Shown here: in pieces, positions 17,541 to 25,446 of the stretch
How the letters are laid out: each line of letters begins with the position of its first letter
Position numbering within the stretch: position 1 is the stretch's first letter
DNA from: Ramlibacter sp. WS9
Lineage (GTDB): Bacteria > Pseudomonadota > Gammaproteobacteria > Burkholderiales > Burkholderiaceae_C
Length of the DNA stretch: 42,390 nucleotides
Assembly: GCF_003797765.1 (NCBI RefSeq)
Contig: NZ_RKMB01000039.1
Span: 1-42,390 of the forward strand
Reading direction: 5' to 3'
Made by a program: the position numbers and the translations under genes
The notes under the pieces: generated by a model
What the model was told of the DNA's origin: nothing
Seen by the model: the letters and a program-made list of their open reading frames with translations, nothing else
Databases searched by the model: none

Positions 17541-19433
17541 ATGCAGCTGTTTACCCACCTCGATTCGCACGTCGCAACGGTCAATGCCGTCGATACAGCG
17601 CAAGGCTCGGCTCCGGTTTTCGCGTGCAACTGCCTGGCCTGCGGTGCCGGCGGCAACACGGTTCTCGATGCCGGCCAAGGCGGCTTCACTCCGGGTGCAA
17701 CGGCTTACCCGGTCAGCAGCACGGGCAACGCCGCGGGTGCCGATGCGGCAGCTCTTTTGTCGGGCATGCAGTGGACGGGCCGCGATGCAAGCGGCAAGAC
17801 CGTCATCACCTACTCTTTCTCCACCGCCGCATCGAGCTTCGATGGTGACTCCGCTCAGTTCTCGTCTTCGCTGCTCGCGTTCTCCGCCGCGGACCAGGCC
17901 ACCACGCGCGCCATGCTCGGCACCATCTCCGCCGTGTGCAACGTGACCTTCGTCGAAGTCGCCGACAACGGCGCGCAGGCCGGCCAGATCCGCTATGCCT
18001 ACTCGCAGGGCCCGAACGACATGGGCTTTGCCGGCTACGCGTTCTTCCCGTCCACCGACGCCATCGGCGGCGACGTGTGGATCGGCAAGAACCAGGCGTC
18101 GTCGCAGTGGGACTACTACCGCGCCGACCTGATCCTGCACGAGACCCTGCACGCGATCGGCCTGAAGCACCCCTTCGACGGCGGCGTCACCCTCGGCGCC
18201 CAGAACGACATCATCGCCAACACCGTCATGAGCTATTCACCGGTGGCCGGCACCAAGAGCGGTTCGCTCTCCGCGTACCCGACCGAGCCGATGGCCCTGG
18301 ACGTGCAGGCTCTGCAAAACCTGTATGGCGCCGCATCGAACAATGCCGGCGACACGGCCTACAACCTCGCCGACGCGAGCTTCCGCAGCAGCTTCCGCGC
18401 GCTGTGGGACTCGGCCGGCATCGATACGCTGGACGCGAGCCGTGTGGGCAGCTCGGTGCTGCTGGACCTGCACGCCGGAGCGCGCAGCGACATCGGCGCC
18501 CAGGTCAAGTCCTATGCCTACGCCGGCAACAACACGTGGGACACCAGCGTCTACACCTCGACCCTGGCGCTCACCAACGGCACGCAGATCGAGAACGCCG
18601 TGGGCACCGCCTACGCCGACACGCTGCTGGGCAATTCGCTGGACAACATGCTGATCGGCGCCGGTGGCGACGACTGGCTCGACGGCGGCGCGGGCACCGA
18701 CACCGCCGGCTACAACGGCAGCATCGCCAACTTCAAGATCGAGAAGGTCGGCAACAACATCCAGGTGACGGACCGCCAGAGCGGCCAGGGCACCGACGTG
18801 CTGAGCAATGTCGAAAAGGTGCGCTTCCAGGACTTGAGCGTGGACCTGACGGTGCAGGACGCCGCTGCAGCGGTGAGCGGCGCACGCCTGAAGGCGGTCG
18901 TCGAGCTGTATGTGGGTTTCTTCAACCGCGTGCCGGACGCCGAAGGCCTGAACTACTGGCTGGGCCAGATGAACCAGGGCATGACCACCGCCAAGGTGGC
19001 AGATGCCTTCTACCAGGCCGCGCTGCAGTTTTCCAACCTCACGGGCTATTCGTCCAACATGACGAACGAGGACTTCGTGAAGGTGATCTACAAGAACGTG
19101 CTCGGCCGCACCGACCCGGACGCCGAGGGCCTGGCCTACTGGAGCAAATCGCTGGCCGATGGTTCGGAGTCGCGCGGCTCGCTGCTCGAGTCCATCCTCA
19201 ATTCGGCCCACAGCTTCGAAGGCAACGCCACCTACGGCTGGGTCGCCGACCTGTTGGATAACAAGTACGAAGTGGGCAAGGTGTTCGCCGTGGACATGGG
19301 CCTGACCTATAACACCTCGGAACAGTCGATCACCAAAGGCATGCAGATCGCCGCCGCCGTGACGGCCACCGACACCCACGCCGCGCTCGAACTGATCGGC
19401 GTCGCCACGCACGACCTGTCGATCGGCTTCTAA
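17541..19433 (+). CDS. Secreted M10 (serralysin-like) metalloprotease with RTX and DUF4214 regions
   Basis: A 630-aa protein. An N-terminal segment contains FACNCLACGAGG (Cys29, Cys31, Cys34), then a metzincin catalytic domain with the zinc motif HETLHAIGLKHP (residues 200-211) and Met-turn TVMSYS (about 228-233). Around 357-392 are RTX-type Gly/Asp repeats (GAGGDDWLDGGAGTD) that bind calcium. Residues about 450-560 form a DUF4214 region (GFFNRVPDAEGLNYWLGQM, then VLGRTDPDAEGLAYW). No Sec signal is present, and the C-terminus THDLSIGF fits a type I secretion substrate. No ABC/MFP secretion genes are in the window. The ATG at 17541 with GGAG 6 bp upstream is preferred over the in-frame GTG at 17529. 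Confidence 0.9.
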   Translation: MQLFTHLDSHVATVNAVDTAQGSAPVFACNCLACGAGGNTVLDAGQGGFTPGATAYPVSSTGNAAGADAAALLSGMQWTGRDASGKTVITYSFSTAASSFDGDSAQFSSSLLAFSAADQATTRAMLGTISAVCNVTFVEVADNGAQAGQIRYAYSQGPNDMGFAGYAFFPSTDAIGGDVWIGKNQASSQWDYYRADLILHETLHAIGLKHPFDGGVTLGAQNDIIANTVMSYSPVAGTKSGSLSAYPTEPMALDVQALQNLYGAASNNAGDTAYNLADASFRSSFRALWDSAGIDTLDASRVGSSVLLDLHAGARSDIGAQVKSYAYAGNNTWDTSVYTSTLALTNGTQIENAVGTAYADTLLGNSLDNMLIGAGGDDWLDGGAGTDTAGYNGSIANFKIEKVGNNIQVTDRQSGQGTDVLSNVEKVRFQDLSVDLTVQDAAAAVSGARLKAVVELYVGFFNRVPDAEGLNYWLGQMNQGMTTAKVADAFYQAALQFSNLTGYSSNMTNEDFVKVIYKNVLGRTDPDAEGLAYWSKSLADGSESRGSLLESILNSAHSFEGNATYGWVADLLDNKYEVGKVFAVDMGLTYNTSEQSITKGMQIAAAVTATDTHAALELIGVATHDLSIGF

Positions 19434-19434
19434 A

Positions 19435-19716
19435 ACATCGAAACGCTGCACAGCGACCGTGGGCGGAGCCATGGACGCCGGGTGGCCGATGCTGCGAATG
19501 TCCCCCGTCGGCCTCCGGCCTCCCTCCTCCTTGATTTCGCCGCATCGGCTACCCGGCATCCATGGCAGGACCAAGTGCGCGTGCGACCGTTGAACACCAA
19601 CTACGGCTCCCGGATCGGGGTGGTGGGGCGCTCTGCGCAGCGAAATAAAGGAGGAGGGAGCGGCTTGCCGCGACGGGGGACATTCGCAGCGCAGAGTGCC
19701 CCGCCGCCCCGATCCC
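19435..19716 (-). repeat. Composite inverted repeat, copy C (reverse orientation)
   Basis: The gene-free stretch 19434-19769 is almost entirely this element, the reverse complement of copy B. The tail (CAGCGACCGTGGGCGGAG) comes first, module 2 is 19469-19565 (97 bp between CCATGG boxes), the linker follows, and module 1 is 19609-19716 (108 bp). In module 2 the core reads GAATGTCCCCCGTCG then hairpin GGCCTCCGGCC then TCCCTCCTCCTT. It begins 2 bp after the protease stop and lies between two convergent genes, where it could serve as a bidirectional terminator. Confidence 0.88.
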
Positions 19717-19769
19717 GCACCGCCATGTCGGTATGGATCTCCCGACGACTCCCGGATTTGCCCGCAGGT

Positions 19770-20681
19770 TCAGCGTTTGGCCAGCGTCCGCTCGTACAGC
19801 GGCATCACCCGCGGCAGGTTCCGCTCGATCTCGGCGATGCGGCTCGTCCCTGACGGGTGCGTCGACAGCCACTCCGGTGGCGCGCCCTTCGCGGCCTGCG
19901 CCATCTTCTTCCACAAGGTGACGGCCGCGCGCGGATCGTAGCCGGCGCGCGCCGCGATTTCCATGCCGATGAGATCGGCTTCCGACTCGTCGTTGCGGCC
20001 GAATTTCAGCGTCAAGAGGTTGGCGCCGCCGCGCGCCAGCAGATCGGTGACGTTGGGATCGACGCCGAAGATGCTGGCCAGCACCGCGCCGCCGATGCGC
20101 GCGCCGACCTGCGTCGCGGTGTTCTTGGCCATGCGCTCGCGGGCGTGCTCCCGCAGTGCATGCGCCATCTCGTGGCCCACGACCATCGCCACCTCGTCGT
20201 CGGTCAACTGCAGCTTGTCGAGGATGCCGGTGAACACCGCGATCTTGCCGCCCGGCATGCAGAACGCATTGATCGCGCTCGCGCCGATCACGTTCACTTC
20301 CCACTTCCAGTTTTTCGCGCGCGGGTTCCACACGACCGCCGAGGGGATCAGGCGCTGGCTGATGGCGCGCACGCGCTTGAGCTGCGGATGGTCCGGCCCG
20401 GCCAGCATCCTCTTGGCGGCGGCCTGCTGCAGAAGCTGGCGGTACTGCTGCTGGGCCGCGCCCTCCACTTTCTCGGCCGGCACCAACCCCGCCATGCGCG
20501 ATTGCTCGCCCACATCGACGCCTTCGCGCGCCGGCTCTTCCTTCTTGCTCCACTGCGCGCCCGCCATCGGCGCGATGCCGACGGCGACGCCGATCACCAA
20601 AACGCGCGCGGCCCTGCGCAGCACTTGTGCACCAGGCAGCGAGTCAATGCATCTGGGAAAGAACACGGTGCGCGAATCCAT
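19770..20681 (-). CDS. M48-family metalloprotease, exported
   Basis: A 303-aa protein with an N-terminal signal-like segment (about residues 21-42, VLVIGVAVGIAPMAGAQ), the zinc motif HEMAH (170-174) and the downstream third ligand in NDESEADLIGM. The pattern fits the periplasmic BepA/LoiP/YcaL group of M48 peptidases, which act in outer-membrane protein quality control; no TPR region follows, so it is of the short type. It ends 53 bp from repeat copy C and is divergent from the ampG region, 47 bp away. Confidence 0.9.
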   Translation of the reverse strand: MDSRTVFFPRCIDSLPGAQVLRRAARVLVIGVAVGIAPMAGAQWSKKEEPAREGVDVGEQSRMAGLVPAEKVEGAAQQQYRQLLQQAAAKRMLAGPDHPQLKRVRAISQRLIPSAVVWNPRAKNWKWEVNVIGASAINAFCMPGGKIAVFTGILDKLQLTDDEVAMVVGHEMAHALREHARERMAKNTATQVGARIGGAVLASIFGVDPNVTDLLARGGANLLTLKFGRNDESEADLIGMEIAARAGYDPRAAVTLWKKMAQAAKGAPPEWLSTHPSGTSRIAEIERNLPRVMPLYERTLAKR

Positions 20682-20728
20682 CGGTGAAACCTCGTGGGTG
20701 GGCGTGGGCCAGCGCTTATTATTCCCGC

Positions 20729-20908
20729 ATGAGCCAAAAGCCTTCTGTCAGCCAGGAACTCCTGCCGCCGTGGGGGGCCACCTTGAGGGTCTACCTCGAG
20801 CCCGCCACGCTGCGCATGCTGTTCCTGGGCTTCTCCGCCGGCCTGCCGCTGCCGCTCGTGCCCTTGGCCGTTCCCAGGGCCGGATTCACGCGGAGGCATC
20901 ATGTCTGA
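20729..20908 (+). pseudogene. Truncated AmpG-like N-terminal remnant
   Basis: The ATG at 20729 opens a 59-codon frame. Codons 1-44, including GATLRVYLEPATLRMLFLGF then SAGLPLPLV, match the first membrane segment of AmpG-type muropeptide permeases. The frame then runs into unrelated codons and stops at 20908, overlapping the start of the intact AmpG-like gene by 8 bp. Both genes contain LGFSAGLP in their first helix, so this is the head of a second paralog and not part of the next gene shifted in frame. It could still be translated as a leader coupled to the downstream gene. Confidence 0.6.
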
Positions 20909-22571
20909 CGCGGTGGATGAAGGCCAAAGGGGCGGGCTGCGCGATTTCCTGCAGCGGCGCGTGCTGATCATGCTCGCGCTGGGCTTCTCCGCCGGGCTGC
21001 CGAACCTCCTCATCTTCGACACGCTCTCGGCCTGGCTGCGCGACGGCGGCGTCTCGCTCGCGGTCATCGGTTTTTTCAGCCTTGCCACGCTGGCCTACTC
21101 GGCGAAGTTTCTCTGGGCGCCGCTGGTCGACCGCACGCGCATTCCGGTCTTGACGAGTTGGCTCGGCCACCGCCGCTCCTGGATGCTCGTGGCGCAGCTC
21201 GTGGTCATGCTCGGCCTGTGGCTCATTTCGGGCCAGGACCCCGCGAAGAGTCTCGGCACCATGGCGGCCGTTGCCGTGTTCGTCGGCTTTGCCGGCGCGA
21301 CCCAGGACATCGTCATCGACGCCTGGCGCATCGAGGCCGCCGAAGCGCGCCAGCAGGGGATCATGGCGGCCGCGTATCAATGGGGCTACCGCATCGCGAT
21401 GATTGTCGCCGGCGCGGTGCCGCTAGCACTGGCCGAGATCTACAACTGGAGCCTTTCCTACGCCGTCATGGCAACGCTGATGGCGGTTGGCATCGCCGCC
21501 GCGCTGTTCGCGCCGCGCGAAAGCGCGCACACCGTCCGGCCGATCCATGCGGAAGGCGTCCCGGCACGCCCGGCGGTCGAAGCGGTGGAGTGGACCGTGC
21601 GCGCCGCGCTGCTGGTTTTTGGCGGCCTGGTCGCGGGCGCGGGGCTGGCGGGCGATCCGTCACCGCTCGCGCTGGTGTTCGGTCGCGACGTGCTCGGCCT
21701 CGCGCCGTTCTGGAAGGGCACACCCTGGAGCATCTTCCTGCAGGTCGGTGCGGTCGCGCTCGGCTTGTCGGTCATCGCGCTGGCGTGCTCGCCGGTCCCC
21801 GGTTTACGCACGCGGCCGGGGCTCTACCTGGGCGCCAGCTTCGGCGCGCCGCTGAAGGACTTCTTCCAGCGTTATGCCGGCACCGCCGCCCTCATCCTCG
21901 CATTGATCTGCATGTACCGGGTTTCGGACTTCGTGCTGAACATCATGAATCCGTTCTACCTGGATCTGGGCTTCACGAAGGTGGAGATTGCCGAGGTGCG
22001 CAAGGTGTTCGGGGTCGCTGCATCGATGCTGGGAGTCTTCCTGGGCGGCTGGGCGGTCGTGAAACTCGGCCTGATGCGCGCGCTGGTCATCGGCGCCTTC
22101 GCGGGTGCGATCTCCAATCTCATCTACATCGCGCTCGCGATGGTCGGCCACTCCATGCCGGCATTGTTCATGGCCATCGGCATCGACAACGTCGCGGGCG
22201 GCTTCGCCGGCACCTGCCTCATCGCCTACATGTCGAGCCTCACCTCGAGCGGCTTCACTGCGACCCAGTACGCGCTGTTTTCCTCGCTCTACGCGTTGCC
22301 CGGAAAACTGATCGCATCGCAGTCCGGCCGCATCATCGAGGGCGCGGCGAGGTCGGCAAGCGACGGTGGCGCCTTTGCCGCGCTCAACATCCTGATCGGC
22401 AGCGTCACGCCGGAGTCCTACGTCACTGGCGCGAAGACGGCGCAGGTGGCGCCTGCCGCGCTCGGCGCGGGCTATGTCGTCTTCTTCATCTATTCGGCTC
22501 TGATCGGCGTCGCGGCGATCGTGCTGACCTTCATCGTCGCGGCGCGAACGCCCACGCCTCCTCGTACCTGA
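20901..22571 (+). CDS. ampG: AmpG-type muropeptide permease (MFS)
   Basis: A 556-aa inner-membrane protein with 12-14 hydrophobic segments. AmpG imports GlcNAc-anhydroMurNAc peptides from the periplasm for cell-wall recycling, which also feeds beta-lactamase induction. Visible features: FSAGLPNLLIFDTLSAWLRDGG in the first helix-loop, APLVDRTRIPVL and GHRRSWM in loop 2-3, ATQDIVIDAWRIE (the TQDIxxDA motif) in helix 5, and DFVLNIMNPFYLDLGF. A GGAGG sequence precedes the ATG by 4 bp. It is longer than E. coli AmpG because of an insert around residues 180-260. It is convergent with the acyl-CoA synthetase gene. Confidence 0.85.
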   Translation: MSDAVDEGQRGGLRDFLQRRVLIMLALGFSAGLPNLLIFDTLSAWLRDGGVSLAVIGFFSLATLAYSAKFLWAPLVDRTRIPVLTSWLGHRRSWMLVAQLVVMLGLWLISGQDPAKSLGTMAAVAVFVGFAGATQDIVIDAWRIEAAEARQQGIMAAAYQWGYRIAMIVAGAVPLALAEIYNWSLSYAVMATLMAVGIAAALFAPRESAHTVRPIHAEGVPARPAVEAVEWTVRAALLVFGGLVAGAGLAGDPSPLALVFGRDVLGLAPFWKGTPWSIFLQVGAVALGLSVIALACSPVPGLRTRPGLYLGASFGAPLKDFFQRYAGTAALILALICMYRVSDFVLNIMNPFYLDLGFTKVEIAEVRKVFGVAASMLGVFLGGWAVVKLGLMRALVIGAFAGAISNLIYIALAMVGHSMPALFMAIGIDNVAGGFAGTCLIAYMSSLTSSGFTATQYALFSSLYALPGKLIASQSGRIIEGAARSASDGGAFAALNILIGSVTPESYVTGAKTAQVAPAALGAGYVVFFIYSALIGVAAIVLTFIVAARTPTPPRT

Positions 22572-22580
22572 GCGGATTTT

Positions 22581-24050
22581 CTAGCGGAACCGATCCTCCA
22601 GCGCTCCGCGCTGGATCTTCCCCAGCGCCGTCTTCGGCAGAAGGTCCATGAAGAACCAGCGGCGCGGCAGCTTGAACCGCGCGAGGCGTCCCGCGAGGTG
22701 GGCCTTCAACTCCCGTTCGGTGGCGGCGAGCCCCGGTTGGCACACCACGGCCACAGCTACCACCTCCCCCCATTCCGCATCGGGCAGCCCGAACGCGGCG
22801 CATTCGGCCACGGTGGGATGCTCGGCCAAAATCGCCTCGATCTCGGCTGGATGGATGTTCTCGCCGCCCGAGATGATCAGGTCCTTGGCGCGGCCGACCA
22901 CGGTATAGCTGCCATCGGCGGCTTGTGTGGCCAGGTCGCCGGTGTGGAACCAGCCTTGCGCGTCGCAGGCCGGCTGGTCGGGCCAGTAGCGCGCAACCAC
23001 ATTGGGCCCGCGGATCAGGAGCTCGCCGGTGCCGTCCTTCACTTCATGCAGCCGCACTTCCACGCCGGGCGCGGGCCAGCCGCTGGAGCCCACATGATCC
23101 ATCGCGTGCGCCAGCGGCAACGCGATGGAAAACGGACCGGTCTCGGTCGCGCCATACACATTGCACACGGGCAGGCCACGCGCGTGAAAAGCCTGGACGA
23201 GCGGCTGCGGGATCAGGCTCGACCCGGCCCACACGGCACGCAGGCTGGCAAGATCGGCCTGCGCCCAGCGTGGGTGCTCGAGCAAAGCCTTCATCGTGGC
23301 GGGCACCTGCAGCGTGAGCGTAGCCCGCTCCTGCTCGAAGCAATCGAATGCCGCATCAGCGTTGAAACGCGGATGCAGGATGACCTGCGCGCCCGCGTAC
23401 AGCGCCGGCAGCGTCTGGATGCACAGCCCGCCGACGTGAAACAGCGGCAGCATGGTCGCCACGAGATCTTGCGGCGTGATCAGCTGCACGCCGCAAGCGA
23501 TCTGCATGTTGGCCAGCAAGTTGGCCTGGGTGTGCACCGCTGCTTTGGGCCGGCTGGTGGTTCCCGAGGTGTAGACGAGCAGCACGGGCGACGACGCATC
23601 GCCGCCGGCGGGCGCCTGCGCGAAATCGCCCTCTTGCCCCAGCGTGTCCACCGCATGGACAGCCACGCCCGCGCGTGCACCGAGCTGCCGCGCCGCGTCG
23701 CCCCAGCCCTCGTCGTGCACCAGGTGCGCGGGCCCGCATTCGGCCAACTGCACGTCCCATTCGGCCGGCGCGAGCCGGAAGTTGAGCGGCAGCAGCAGCG
23801 CACCGATGCGCGCCAGTGCAAAAAGCAGCTCGATCTGCCCCGGATGATTGGCCCCCAGCCAGGCGACGCGGTCGCCGGCGCGCACACCCCAGCCGTGCCA
23901 CAGCTGCGCCGCAAGGCGCTCGCTGCGAGCCGTGATTTCGCCGTAAGTCACGGCTGTACCTTCGTAGGACAGGGCCACAGCCCCGGGCCGCGAGAGCGCG
24001 TGCGCGTCGAGCGCAGCCGCCAGTGGGGAAGGCAATGAAGGCACAGCCAT
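22581..24050 (-). CDS. AMP-forming acyl-CoA synthetase
   Basis: A 489-aa member of the ANL adenylating superfamily; it would activate a carboxylic acid to acyl-AMP and then acyl-CoA in the cytoplasm. Motifs: the P-loop-like A3 motif VYTSGTTSRPKAAVHT (about residues 158-173), A5 VYGATETGP, A7 GWFHTGDLA, A8 GRAKDLIISGGENIHPAEIE, and the C-terminal catalytic lysine in LPKTALGKIQR. The A3 motif has Ser where Gly is usual (TTG-RPKG). Substrate cannot be read; medium-chain or aromatic acids are possible. It stands alone, convergent with ampG and divergent from the Spy-like gene. Confidence 0.9.
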   Translation of the reverse strand: MAVPSLPSPLAAALDAHALSRPGAVALSYEGTAVTYGEITARSERLAAQLWHGWGVRAGDRVAWLGANHPGQIELLFALARIGALLLPLNFRLAPAEWDVQLAECGPAHLVHDEGWGDAARQLGARAGVAVHAVDTLGQEGDFAQAPAGGDASSPVLLVYTSGTTSRPKAAVHTQANLLANMQIACGVQLITPQDLVATMLPLFHVGGLCIQTLPALYAGAQVILHPRFNADAAFDCFEQERATLTLQVPATMKALLEHPRWAQADLASLRAVWAGSSLIPQPLVQAFHARGLPVCNVYGATETGPFSIALPLAHAMDHVGSSGWPAPGVEVRLHEVKDGTGELLIRGPNVVARYWPDQPACDAQGWFHTGDLATQAADGSYTVVGRAKDLIISGGENIHPAEIEAILAEHPTVAECAAFGLPDAEWGEVVAVAVVCQPGLAATERELKAHLAGRLARFKLPRRWFFMDLLPKTALGKIQRGALEDRFR

Positions 24051-24124
24051 TTACCTAACTTTACCGCCCCTTCAACCGCGCGCGTTGGCCGGCGCCCAAG
24101 ATCGCATGCTCTCTGGAGAACAGC

Positions 24125-24661
24125 ATGACGAATCCTGCCGACCAACCTGACAATCGCCCCGCCGAAGATTCCGCCCCGCTGGCCAAGAGCAGCCGCCGCC
24201 GCTGGTTCGCGGGCCTGGCCGCCGTGGGCGGTGCCGGCGCGCTCGGCTTGCTCGGTGCCAACGCGCAGGCGCATGGCTGGGGACGCGACGGCCGCGGGGA
24301 CCCGGAGGCGATGAAGCGTCGCATGGAGCGGCGCATCTCGCGCCTGGTGGAATACGTGGGCGGCACGGCGCAGCAAAAGGAGCGCATCGTGGCGATTGCC
24401 ACTGCCGCGCTGGCCGAGCTGCAACCGCTGCGCGAGCAGACCCGTGCGGCCCGGCGGCGTGGAATGGAACTGCTGGCCGCGCCTGTCATCGACCGCCGGG
24501 CTCTGGAACAGGTGCGCGTGGCGCAGATGCAGGCGGCGGACGCCCGAAGCCGACGATTGGTCCAGGCCATGGCCGACGCTGCCGAGGTGCTCACGCCCGA
24601 GCAGCGTGCCAAGGCCGCCGAACGCCTGAAGCAGCGCATGGAACGCGGGCGCCGTGGCTGA
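24125..24661 (+). CDS. Spy/CpxP-like periplasmic protein with Tat-like signal
   Basis: A 178-aa protein. The N-terminus has a twin-arginine-like motif SSRRRWFAGL followed by a hydrophobic stretch (about residues 30-47), so export by Tat is possible. The mature part is almost all basic alpha-helix with two helical repeats (RRMERRISRLVEYVGGT... and ...VLTPEQRAKAAERLKQRM), the latter matching the LTxxQ repeat of Spy/CpxP proteins. Such proteins act as periplasmic chaperones and damp envelope-stress sensor kinases. It lies 46 bp upstream of a response regulator and histidine kinase on the same strand. Confidence 0.8.
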   Translation: MTNPADQPDNRPAEDSAPLAKSSRRRWFAGLAAVGGAGALGLLGANAQAHGWGRDGRGDPEAMKRRMERRISRLVEYVGGTAQQKERIVAIATAALAELQPLREQTRAARRRGMELLAAPVIDRRALEQVRVAQMQAADARSRRLVQAMADAAEVLTPEQRAKAAERLKQRMERGRRG

Positions 24662-24707
24662 CGCCGGAACACCCCACCGACAGCACTGAAAGTCTTACCA
24701 TCTGCCC

Positions 24708-25424
24708 ATGCAACAACTGTTGATGATCGAGGACGATGCCCGGCTGGCGCAGATGGTCGGCGAATACCTGGAGCGTTCGGGCTTTGGCGTAACGCACGCC
24801 ATCGACGCCAAAGCCGGCCTTGCGCTGCTGCAGGACCCGCCCGCCGGCGCCGCGCCCGAGCTGGTGATCCTGGACCTGATGCTGCCCGACATGGATGGCC
24901 TGGAAGTGTGCCGGCGCGTGCGGGCATTGCCCGGCGAGGCGGGCCACGTGCCGGTGCTGATGCTCACCGCCAAAGGCGACCCGATGGACCGCATCGTCGG
25001 GCTGGAGCTGGGCGCCGACGACTACCTGCCCAAGCCTTTCGAGCCGCGCGAGCTGCTGGCGCGCATCCGCGCCATCTTGCGGCGGCGCAGCGAAGGCGGT
25101 GCGCAGCCGGCCGCCAAGCTGCTTCGCTTCGGCACGCTGGAAATCGACCGCGACGCCCGCACCGTGAATGTCGGCGGCAAGCCCGCCGAGCTCACCTCTT
25201 ACCAGTTCGACCTGCTGATCACGCTGGCCGAACGCGCTGGCCGCGTGCTCACGCGCGACCAGATCATGGAAGCCGTGCGCGGCCGCGAGCTGGAGGCCTT
25301 CGACCGTTCGATCGACGTGCACATGGGCCGCATCCGCGCCACGATCGAGGCCGACCCGAAGAACCCCAAACGCATTCTCACCGTGCGCGGCGTGGGTTAC
25401 GTCTTCGCCAAACAGCAAGACTGA
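24708..25424 (+). CDS. OmpR-family response regulator (CpxR/RstA-like)
   Basis: A 238-aa protein with a receiver domain (acidic Asp9/Asp10, phospho-acceptor Asp56 in ELVILDLMLP, Thr87, Lys109 in YLPKPFEP) and a C-terminal winged helix (about residues 135-235; LTSYQFDLLITLAERAGRVLTRDQI, and the recognition helix region RSIDVHMGRIRATIE). It should bind promoter DNA when phosphorylated by the kinase encoded 22 bp downstream. With the Spy/CpxP-like gene just upstream, the set parallels the Cpx envelope-stress system. Confidence 0.95.
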   Translation: MQQLLMIEDDARLAQMVGEYLERSGFGVTHAIDAKAGLALLQDPPAGAAPELVILDLMLPDMDGLEVCRRVRALPGEAGHVPVLMLTAKGDPMDRIVGLELGADDYLPKPFEPRELLARIRAILRRRSEGGAQPAAKLLRFGTLEIDRDARTVNVGGKPAELTSYQFDLLITLAERAGRVLTRDQIMEAVRGRELEAFDRSIDVHMGRIRATIEADPKNPKRILTVRGVGYVFAKQQD

Positions 25425-25446
25425 ACTTCCTCACTGACATCCGCAG

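Noticed and set aside
20729..22571. The ampG stump and the intact ampG as one gene split by a frameshift
   Set aside because: Both contain the same first-helix motif LGFSAGLP, so the pieces overlap in homology rather than continue each other.
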